The position numbers were made by a program, and so were the translations under genes. Shown piece after piece: positions 57,945 through 64,000 of a stretch of DNA of 64,000 nucleotides. The notes beneath the pieces are model-generated. The model had not been told where the DNA came from and searched no databases. It saw nothing but the letters and a program-made list of their open reading frames with translations. The stretch is from UBA5189 sp040389445. Its GTDB lineage: Bacteria; Chloroflexota; Limnocylindria; Limnocylindrales; CSP1-4. Location: the NCBI GenBank assembly GCA_040389445.1, contig JAZJZX010000020.1, positions 20,331-84,330 of the forward strand, written 5' to 3'. Numbering within the stretch: the first letter of the stretch is position 1; every line of letters starts with the position of its first letter.

Positions 57945-58520
57945 ATGACGGCGGAGGAGATCCGCCGGGCCGTGATTCGCATCTCGCATGAGATCGTGGA
58001 GAAGCACGCCGGCACGGACGGACTCGTCCTGGTGGGCATCCAGCGCCGCGGCGTCCCCATTGCGAAGCGCCTGGCCGAGGCGATCCTGGAGCACGAGAAC
58101 GCCGGACTGCCGGTCGGTGCCCTCGACATCACCTTCTACCGCGACGACCTCTCGATGCTTGCCCAGCAACCGGTCGTCAAGGGCACGGACCTTCCCTTCG
58201 ACGTCACCGGCTCGACGGTGGTCCTCGTGGACGACGTGCTCTATACGGGCCGGACCATCCGTGCGGCGATGGACGCGCTCATGGAGTTCGGGCGGCCACA
58301 GGCGATCCGCCTGGCCGTCCTGGTCGATCGCGGACATCGCGAGCTCCCGATCCGGGCCGATCACGTCGGCAAGAACGTGCCAACGTCGCGCGAGGAACTC
58401 GTCCGTGTCCGGATCGAGGAGATCGACGGCGAGGATGCGGTCGACATCGATCGTCCGACGGATGCGGTCGACATCGATCGTCCGACGGATACGGTCGACG
58501 CTGCGGCCCAGGCCCGATGA
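57945..58520 (+). CDS. pyrR: Bifunctional pyr operon regulator / uracil phosphoribosyltransferase
   Basis: 191 residues from ATG 57945. PRTase fold: LVLVGIQRRGVPIAKRLAEA, GALDITFYRDDLS, VVLVDDVLYTGRTIRAAMDA (PRPP loop), RPQAIRLAVLVDRGHRELPI and ADHVGKNVPTS, all PyrR-specific. It binds the leader hairpin when charged with UMP and lowers pyr expression. The family usually has about ten residues before M1 here, and the preceding codons in this frame (PLNGRRI) look native, so the real start may be earlier. The C-terminus is extended by two AVDIDRPTD repeats from a 27-bp minisatellite. The stop overlaps pyrB (ATGA). Confidence 0.92.
   Translation: MTAEEIRRAVIRISHEIVEKHAGTDGLVLVGIQRRGVPIAKRLAEAILEHENAGLPVGALDITFYRDDLSMLAQQPVVKGTDLPFDVTGSTVVLVDDVLYTGRTIRAAMDALMEFGRPQAIRLAVLVDRGHRELPIRADHVGKNVPTSREELVRVRIEEIDGEDAVDIDRPTDAVDIDRPTDTVDAAAQAR
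58437..58500. repeat. 27-bp in-frame repeat at the pyrR 3' end
   Basis: GCGGTCGACATCGATCGTCC and seven more bases repeated just over twice; encodes AVDIDRPTD units after the PyrR core. Confidence 0.88.
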
Positions 58521-59695
58521 ACCGCGCAGCCGATGCCGTTGCCGCTCTGCCGCCCGACGTTGCCGAGCTGCCCGCCCCGGGATCGACGGCGGACGCGCAC
58601 GCGGCCCCGGCAGGCCGCTGGACGCACCGACACCTCCTGGACGTGGACGTCCTGACGTCCGATGATCTCGATCTCGCCATGCGGACCGCGGACACGATGG
58701 CCGGGATCCTGGCCCGTCCGATCCCGAAGGTGCCGACCCTGCGAGGATGGGGCGTCACGATCCTGTTCTACGAGGCCTCGACCCGAACGCGAGTCAGTTT
58801 CGAGGTCGCTGCGAAGAACCTGTCCGCCGATGTCGTGAACATCGCGGCCTCGACCTCGTCGGTGATGAAGGGCGAGTCGCTGATCGATACGATCCGCACG
58901 GTCGAGGCGCTCGGGGCGCGCATGCTCGTCATGCGCCACGGAACCTCGGGCGCCCCCTATCTCGCCGCGGACCATTTCTCCGGCAGCGTGCTGAACGGGG
59001 GAGATGGCTGGCACGCCCACCCGACGCAGGCCCTGCTGGATCTGTACACGCTTCGGTCACGGCTACCCGGCGGCACGGTCGCCGGCCGGAAGATCGTGAT
59101 CCTCGGGGACGTGCTCCATTCGCGTGTCGCCCGGAGCAACCTGTGGTCGCTGACGGCGGCCGGGGCCGAGGTGTGGGTCTGTGGGCCGTCGACACTGCTG
59201 CACGGGTTCGATGCGTGGGCCGCCACCGGCATCGCCGGCTCGCGTCGGTTCACCGTGACGTCCGATCTCCCCGCCGCGCTTCGGGATGCCGACGTGGTGA
59301 TGGCGTTGCGGATCCAGCGGGAGCGCATGGCCGCCGGGCTCCTGCCCTCCCTCCGGGAATACGCGGCTCGCTTCGGGTTGACCCGCGAGCGGCTCGCCCT
59401 CGCCAGGCCCGATGCGCTCGTCATGCACCCCGGCCCGATGAACGAGGGCGTCGAGATCGCCGCCGATGTTGCCGCCGGCAGCCAGTCCGTGATCACGGAC
59501 CAGGTCGCGAACGGGGTGGCGGTGCGCATGGCGATCCTCTACCTGCTCGCCGGTGCACGAGAGGGCATCGGCCGGGACGCTGCGCGTGACGCGGGCCGGG
59601 ACGCTGCGCGGGACGCGGGCCGGGACGCTGCGCGGGACGCGGGCCGGGACGCTGCGCGTGACGCGGGCCCCGGGGACGGAGTGGTGACGACATGA
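58517..59695 (+). CDS. pyrB: Aspartate carbamoyltransferase, catalytic chain
   Basis: 392 residues. It condenses carbamoyl phosphate with aspartate. Motifs: FYEASTRTRVSFE (carbamoyl phosphate site), ASTSSVMKGES, MVMRH-type segment MLVMRHGTSG, GWHAHPTQALLDLYTL, VMHPGPMNEGVEI. The first 35 residues are an Ala/Pro-rich extension and the last 45 contain four RDAARDAG repeats, both outside the conserved enzyme. Its start overlaps pyrR and its stop overlaps pyrC, both ATGA. No regulatory pyrI is seen, as expected for PyrR-controlled operons. Confidence 0.95.
   Translation: MNRAADAVAALPPDVAELPAPGSTADAHAAPAGRWTHRHLLDVDVLTSDDLDLAMRTADTMAGILARPIPKVPTLRGWGVTILFYEASTRTRVSFEVAAKNLSADVVNIAASTSSVMKGESLIDTIRTVEALGARMLVMRHGTSGAPYLAADHFSGSVLNGGDGWHAHPTQALLDLYTLRSRLPGGTVAGRKIVILGDVLHSRVARSNLWSLTAAGAEVWVCGPSTLLHGFDAWAATGIAGSRRFTVTSDLPAALRDADVVMALRIQRERMAAGLLPSLREYAARFGLTRERLALARPDALVMHPGPMNEGVEIAADVAAGSQSVITDQVANGVAVRMAILYLLAGAREGIGRDAARDAGRDAARDAGRDAARDAGRDAARDAGPGDGVVTT
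59573..59672. repeat. 24-bp in-frame repeat at the pyrB 3' end
   Basis: Four copies of a 24-bp unit containing GGGCCGGGACGCTGCGCG, encoding RDAARDAG, right before the pyrB stop. Confidence 0.9.
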
Positions 59696-61107
59696 CACCG
59701 GCCCCGCTCGCCGATCTCGACATCTCTCGCGCCTGGCTCGTGGACCCGGCATCGGGCCGGGAGGGACCGGGCGAGATCATCGTCGCCAACGGCATCCTCG
59801 AGACCGTCACCTGGCTCGCCGGCGCGGACGCCGAGGGCATCGATGCCATGGGTGTCGTGGTCGCGCCGGGATTCATCGACTTGCATGCCCATTTCCGGGA
59901 GCCGGGCAATGAGGACGCGGAGACGATCGCGACCGGGCTTGCCGCCGCGGCCCACGGCGGATTCACGACGGTGTGCGTGATGCCCAACACCTCGCCCGCG
60001 CTCGACGAACCATCGGTCCTTGCGCGCGTCCGCGACGCAGCGACGGCTGCGGGTTCGCCGGTCCGACTCCTGGCCCATGGCGCCGTGTCGGCGGGGCGGG
60101 CAGGGGAACAGCTGGCACTCCTCGGCGAGCTGGCCGACGCGGGCGTCGTCGGGTTCAGCGACGACGGATCGCCGGTCCATTCGGCGGCACTCTTCCGCAA
60201 CGCCCTCGCCTATGCCGGCATGCTCGGCCTGCCGATCGTGGATCACCCGGAAGACCGAACCCTCACCGACGGGGCGGAGGCAAACGACGGCCTCGTCGCC
60301 ACGGTCCTCGGACTGCGAGGTTGGCCCGGCGCGGCGGAGGCGGCGGCCGTGGGCCGAGATCTGTCGCTGCTCGCAGACGTCCAGCGCGACGTTCCCGGCG
60401 CCCGCCTGCACCTGACCCATTTGTCCACGGCGGCTGCACTCGAACTTGTGCGTCGGGCAAAGGCGGCTGGCCTGCCGGTCACCTGCGACGTGACGCCGCA
60501 TCACCTGGCGCTCACCGATGAGTGGGTCGCCGGCGCGCGACGCTGGAGCTGGGAAGCCGCTGGCGAGGACGGGACGACCGGGGACCCGTGGCGGGACGGC
60601 GCCATCGAGGCCGTTCCATTCGATTCAGCGCTGCGAGTCAACCCGCCGCTGCGCTCGGCAGGCGACGCCATGGCATGTCTGGCGGCGCTCGCGGACGGGA
60701 CGGCCGACGCGATGGCAACCGATCATGCACCCCACTCGGCGGTTGACAAGGCGGTCGAGTTCGGCCGCGCCGCCAACGGGATCAGCGGGATCGAAACGGC
60801 GCTGGGGGTGGTCCTTGCGGCGGTCGACGCCGGCCGGCTGACCCTCGCAACCGCGATTGGCGCGCTGACCACGGGTCCGGCGCGAATCCTCGCCGAGCGG
60901 GCGCCCGGAGGAACACAGCCGCCCGGTCTCGTCGAGGGCGTGCTCGCGGACGTCGTGGTCTTCGATCGGTCGGATCGATGGGTCGTGAGCGCGGAAGCGC
61001 TGGCCTCGAAGGGCAAGAATTCACCGCTGCTCGGCCGCGACCTGCCCGGTCGCGTGCTCCTCACCGTTGCGGGTGGTCGAATCGCCTACGAGGCACCCGA
61101 CGCCTGA
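59692..61107 (+). CDS. pyrC: Dihydroorotase
   Basis: 471 residues, class I/type of amidohydrolase. It cyclises carbamoyl aspartate to dihydroorotate. Metal ligands: H65 and H67 in GFIDLHAHFREPG, later HLTHLST, CDVTPHHLALTDE and MATDHAPHS (catalytic Asp). Between HLALTDE and LRVNPPLRS there is an insertion of about 25 residues (RRWSWEAAGEDGTTGDPW) compared with common enzymes. Third gene of the operon, translationally coupled to pyrB. Confidence 0.94.
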   Translation: MTPAPLADLDISRAWLVDPASGREGPGEIIVANGILETVTWLAGADAEGIDAMGVVVAPGFIDLHAHFREPGNEDAETIATGLAAAAHGGFTTVCVMPNTSPALDEPSVLARVRDAATAAGSPVRLLAHGAVSAGRAGEQLALLGELADAGVVGFSDDGSPVHSAALFRNALAYAGMLGLPIVDHPEDRTLTDGAEANDGLVATVLGLRGWPGAAEAAAVGRDLSLLADVQRDVPGARLHLTHLSTAAALELVRRAKAAGLPVTCDVTPHHLALTDEWVAGARRWSWEAAGEDGTTGDPWRDGAIEAVPFDSALRVNPPLRSAGDAMACLAALADGTADAMATDHAPHSAVDKAVEFGRAANGISGIETALGVVLAAVDAGRLTLATAIGALTTGPARILAERAPGGTQPPGLVEGVLADVVVFDRSDRWVVSAEALASKGKNSPLLGRDLPGRVLLTVAGGRIAYEAPDA

Positions 61108-61120
61108 ACTGATCGGCCGG

Positions 61121-61744
61121 TCAGGGACGATCGACGCCATTCACCCACGGGACGTCCGTGACGACGAACCGGTCCGCACAGGAGGTGCGGTTTTCCGGCT
61201 GACAGCCCCCGGCGCGGATGTCGTCGAAGTGCCCGATGAAGACCACCGGCAGCGGCACCGAGCCGCCGAGTCGGGGGAGGGGGCGCTCCCAATTTGTGTC
61301 CGGGCCATCGAACGACACCTCGATCGACGGACCGATTGCCGGTCGCATCTCCATTCCATTCTCGAAAACGGTGACGATCGATTCCGGATCCGCCATCAAC
61401 AACCCGGCGATTGAGCACGGGCCCTCGATGACCGGTACGGGCTGGAAAGGCGGGGCGGGGCAACTGATGAGGCGCCGCTGCTGATACCAGCCGGCGACAG
61501 CGATCTGCGCGCCGTCGTCGCGAGCCCGGGCCAGGATGGCGTCCGGGACCATCATCACGGAGTTCGCACGCCCCTCGACGGGAAAGCTCGCCGACGGCAC
61601 GAGATCTGGTGACGACGACCCTGAAAGCCCGCCCCGCATCCAGCTGGTGGCGATCAGCGCAACGGCGACGGTCGCGCTGATGAGCCCCGCCGCGATCATC
61701 ATCGAGCGTCGCGCGCCGCTGTCCACGAATGGAGTATTGCTCAT
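61121..61744 (-). CDS. Membrane-anchored protein of unknown function
   Basis: 207 residues from ATG 61744 (MSNTPFVDSGARRSMMIAAG). One membrane segment at about 15-33 (MMIAAGLISATVAVALIAT). The outer part contains four Cys (LISCPAP, EGPCSIAG, GGCQPEN, TSCADRF), likely two disulfides, and beta-type sequence (ESIVTVFENGMEMRPAIG). No family recognised. Convergent with pyrC, ends 13 bp apart. Confidence 0.7.
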   Translation of the reverse strand: MSNTPFVDSGARRSMMIAAGLISATVAVALIATSWMRGGLSGSSSPDLVPSASFPVEGRANSVMMVPDAILARARDDGAQIAVAGWYQQRRLISCPAPPFQPVPVIEGPCSIAGLLMADPESIVTVFENGMEMRPAIGPSIEVSFDGPDTNWERPLPRLGGSVPLPVVFIGHFDDIRAGGCQPENRTSCADRFVVTDVPWVNGVDRP

Positions 61745-62160
61745 ACGCGTGCGGTGGCCGCAGCCGCGCCGCACCCCGCCCCGCCGGCCGCCGCTCCCCG
61801 CCGACCGCCCCGGTACCGCCCGCCCGGTACCGCCGCCACCCGCCCCGCCCCGCCAGCCGGCGCCGGCGCCGCGCCCCGCCGCCGACCGCCGCCGGCGACG
61901 GCCCCGGTGATGCAGCAAACGCATCATTCTCCTCGCGACCGAGTGTGGCACGCAGACGGATCCGTCGGTTTCGAGTGCGTGACAAGCGTGCTCGATACGG
62001 GAATGCGCTCGGAAACGCATCAGCTCGGCGCGGGGGCCCGACCTGCCGCCCCGACCTGTCGCCGCGATCTGCCGCCGCGATCTACCCGCCACCGCCCCGC
62101 CGGCCGGCCGTGGTGCCGCTGACACCCGGGCTGCCGCGGCGAACCGGTACGATGCACCTG
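61745..62160. other. C-rich low-complexity intergenic region
   Basis: 416 bp between divergent genes. 61750-61910 is an irregular CCGCCCCGCC-type tract; 62040-62100 contains GCCGCGATCTGCCGCCGCGA repeats. TACGAT (62148-62153) lies 7 nt before the ATG at 62161 and is the likely -10 of the oxidoreductase gene. No gene is credible. Confidence 0.65.
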
Positions 62161-63483
62161 ATGGCCAAGCCAACCCTCAACCGGGACTACGAACGGCGGC
62201 CGTACTGGCACGCGACAATGCCTTCGCTCCACGATCGGAGCGGGCGGCAGCTGCCCGACATCGTGGACGTCGCCATCGTGGGCGGCGGTTACACGGGCGT
62301 GGCCGCAGCTCGAAAACTCGCCCTGCAGGGTGCGAAGGCCGTCCTCCTGGAGACTCGCACCCTGGGTTGGGGTGCCTCAATGCGCAACGGTGGCATCGTT
62401 CATCCGGGATTCAAGTGGGGACCCCAGGCACTCACGAAGCGACACGGCCCGGAACTCGCTCGCGCGATCTACGCCGAATCCATGGAGGCCCTCGAGCTCG
62501 TCTCGGGCCTCATCCGGGACAACGACATCGATGCCGAGCTTCGCATCAACGGCTGGCTCGAGCTGGCGTGGTCACCGAGTCACGCCGACGAATTTCCGGA
62601 CGAGGCTGCCGCCCTGAAGCAGTTCGGCATGCGGGCTCGGGTGATCGACAAGCGTGACCTCCGGGACGAGATCGGTACGGATGCCTACCACGGGGGCCTG
62701 GCCATCGAGCCCGGCGGGGTGCTGCATCCCGGCAAGTGGTTCGCCGGCCTCGTGGGCATGGCCGAGCGTGCCGGGGCGGATCTCCATGAAGCCACGCCCG
62801 CGCTCTCCATCCGACGCCAGCGAGACGGACGATTCGTGGTCGAGACGTCCCGCGGCGCCATCCTCGCCCGCGAGGTCCTCGTTGCCACCAATGGGTACGC
62901 GGACGGCGCGGCGCCGAGCGTTCGTCGGCGGATCGTGCCGATCGGGAGCTACATCATCGCGACGGAGCCGCTCCCAGCCGACCTCGCCCATGAGCTGTCG
63001 CCGAACGGCCGGGCCTACTTCGACACGAAGAACTTCCTGTCCTACTGGCACGTTTCGGCGGATCGGCGGCTCATCTTCGGCGGCCGCGTCAGTTTCCTGC
63101 CGACGACCACGGATCGCACGGCGAAGCTCCTCCACCGACGCATGCTCGAGATCCACCCGCAGGTCGCGGACTACCGGATCGAGTATTCGTGGGGCGGCAA
63201 GGTCGCGATGACCTTCGATCGCATGCCGCACATCGGACGCCTCGGTGGCGTGATGCACGCGACGGGCTACTCGGGTACCGGTGTCCTGATGTCCACGTAT
63301 CTCGGGACGCGTGCCGCGGAGTGGCTCGGCGGCGGGGAGCCCCCGGCCCTCGCCCGGTTGCGCTTCCCACTGGTCCCGGCACCGTACGAAGGCCGGCCGT
63401 GGTTCCTGCCCCTGATCGGGGAATACTTCCGGCTCCAGGATCGCCTGGCGGTTCGCGGGGTGGAGGAGCCACGCGAAACCTAG
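62161..63483 (+). CDS. FAD-dependent amine/glycine oxidase-like oxidoreductase (DAO family)
   Basis: 440 residues from ATG 62161, preferred because it lies 7 nt after TACGAT; an ATG at 62152 overlaps the -10. FAD site VDVAIVGGGYTGVAAARKLA with the acidic strand end LLET, then GWGASMRNGGIVHPGFKWG (flavin loop, as in GlpD/PuuB-type), VLVATNGYADG, and C-terminal DRMPHIGRLGGVMHATGYSG. The family deaminates amines or amino acids such as gamma-glutamylputrescine or glycine-type substrates. Substrate not determinable. Confidence 0.88.
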   Translation: MAKPTLNRDYERRPYWHATMPSLHDRSGRQLPDIVDVAIVGGGYTGVAAARKLALQGAKAVLLETRTLGWGASMRNGGIVHPGFKWGPQALTKRHGPELARAIYAESMEALELVSGLIRDNDIDAELRINGWLELAWSPSHADEFPDEAAALKQFGMRARVIDKRDLRDEIGTDAYHGGLAIEPGGVLHPGKWFAGLVGMAERAGADLHEATPALSIRRQRDGRFVVETSRGAILAREVLVATNGYADGAAPSVRRRIVPIGSYIIATEPLPADLAHELSPNGRAYFDTKNFLSYWHVSADRRLIFGGRVSFLPTTTDRTAKLLHRRMLEIHPQVADYRIEYSWGGKVAMTFDRMPHIGRLGGVMHATGYSGTGVLMSTYLGTRAAEWLGGGEPPALARLRFPLVPAPYEGRPWFLPLIGEYFRLQDRLAVRGVEEPRET

Positions 63484-63502
63484 GCCAGCGGCGGCGGCCC
63501 GG

Positions 63503-64000
63503 TCAGGTTCCCGGCGCCGACAGCTCGCGCAGCGTGTCGAGGAGGCCCTCGACGTCGGAATCGGTGGCCTGCGTGTTGAGGATTCCGGCCCGGAGCCAGG
63601 TCGCGCCGCGTAGCCGGGTCGTGGAGACCCAGCCGGCCCCCGAAGCTTCGAGATCGTGCTGGAGTCGGTCCTGGTGCGCATCGAGAGCGTCCCCCTCGAG
63701 CCCAGGGACGAGGTGCCGGAAGCACACGACGGACAGCGACGGCACAGCCGGCAGCGCCTCGAAATCGGGGCTCGTGGCGATGACGGCGGCGAGATGCGCG
63801 GCCAGGTCGTTGTTCGCTTCGATCAACCGCCCGAACCCGGTCGTCCCGAGATGCCGCCAGGAGAACCAGAGCTTGAGCGCCCGCCAGCGCCGCGTGCCCT
63901 CGAAGCCGAGCTTCCAGAAGTTCAGGCCGGCGTCATGCGGGTCGGAGGCGGCGGTCGCGGCGGTCGCGGCGGTCGCGGCGGTCGCGTGGGTCCCGGCGGT
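63503..64000 (-). CDS. PLP-dependent (group II, aromatic-type) decarboxylase, C-terminal part
   Basis: The gene runs off the right edge; 166 codons are present. LNFWKLGFEGTRRWRALKLW, RHLGTTGFGRLIEANNDLAA, VVCFRHLVPG and ILNTQATDSDVEGLLDTLRE are the C-terminal features of aromatic amino acid/glutamate-type decarboxylases. Before this domain a GCGGTCGCG minisatellite (63940-63998) gives Thr-Ala-Ala repeats. The catalytic lysine is outside the window. Confidence 0.83.
   Translation of the reverse strand, partial: TAGTHATAATAATAATAASDPHDAGLNFWKLGFEGTRRWRALKLWFSWRHLGTTGFGRLIEANNDLAAHLAAVIATSPDFEALPAVPSLSVVCFRHLVPGLEGDALDAHQDRLQHDLEASGAGWVSTTRLRGATWLRAGILNTQATDSDVEGLLDTLRELSAPGT

Overview
The window is a GC-rich (roughly two-thirds G+C by eye) bacterial chromosome segment, carried on a draft scaffold (100 Ns at 52238-52337). 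Gene content fits a free-living, probably monoderm Gram-positive-like lineage such as Chloroflexota (Limnocylindria-type) or a deep actinobacterial relative: succinylase-type dapD, a pyrR-pyrB-pyrC operon with a PyrR RNA site, TrpB2, LipB, Lgt-like and SpoIID-like proteins, an ECF sigma/anti-sigma pair, and many starts that look leaderless (TANNNT about 6-10 nt before the start codon). The taxon is an inference; no rRNA is present.

Core left (1-10.3 kb): a truncated amidotransferase-like gene, an Lgt-like membrane protein, an Asp-box (BNR) protein, then a minus-strand lysine operon dapB-dapA-dapD-lysA. It is preceded by a promoter, a short leader ORF with three consecutive Lys codons, and a strong intrinsic terminator, a layout that suggests attenuation. 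A VapBC pair and an unknown protein follow.

Accessory island (about 10.5-36.7 kb), bracketed by two direct copies of a 450-500 bp noncoding repeat. It holds AbiEi + RhuM, a PIN-like protein + XRE/ImmA protease, RHH + ParE, a divergent DUF4062 pair, a large methylase + PLD-SNF2 helicase + GHKL ATPase locus (ATPase interrupted by an in-frame TAG), a DUF262/DUF1524 GmrSD-like nuclease, a DprA-like gene coupled to a chimeric AbiEii-PRTase gene, a truncated AbiEi, a LuxR-type ATPase regulator and DUF4242. Fragments of one RecB-like nuclease gene (12957, 15461, 16209) separate the small toxin-antitoxin modules at 11-16.5 kb.

Middle (37-39.6 kb): a DUF2652/SRPBCC protein and an XRE-MmyB regulator with a 25-bp operator-like inverted repeat.

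tRNA-Gly array (39.8-45.4 kb): an intact tRNA-Gly(CCC), two 3'-half tRNA remnants and one further repeat delimit three cassettes, each with exactly one antitoxin-toxin pair (HTH + nucleotidyltransferase, AbiEi + AbiEii, AbiEi + AbiEii) and no visible integrase.

Core right (45.5-64 kb): membrane protein, SIMPL protein, SpoIID/SH3 protein, TrpB2, lipB, a GalT-like protein, sigma/anti-sigma, an RlpA-like secreted protein, pyrR-pyrB-pyrC with its RNA control site, a membrane-anchored unknown, a FAD oxidoreductase and the C-terminal end of a PLP decarboxylase. Throughout the core, short tandem repeats lie between genes or inside them, mostly in frame and near protein ends.
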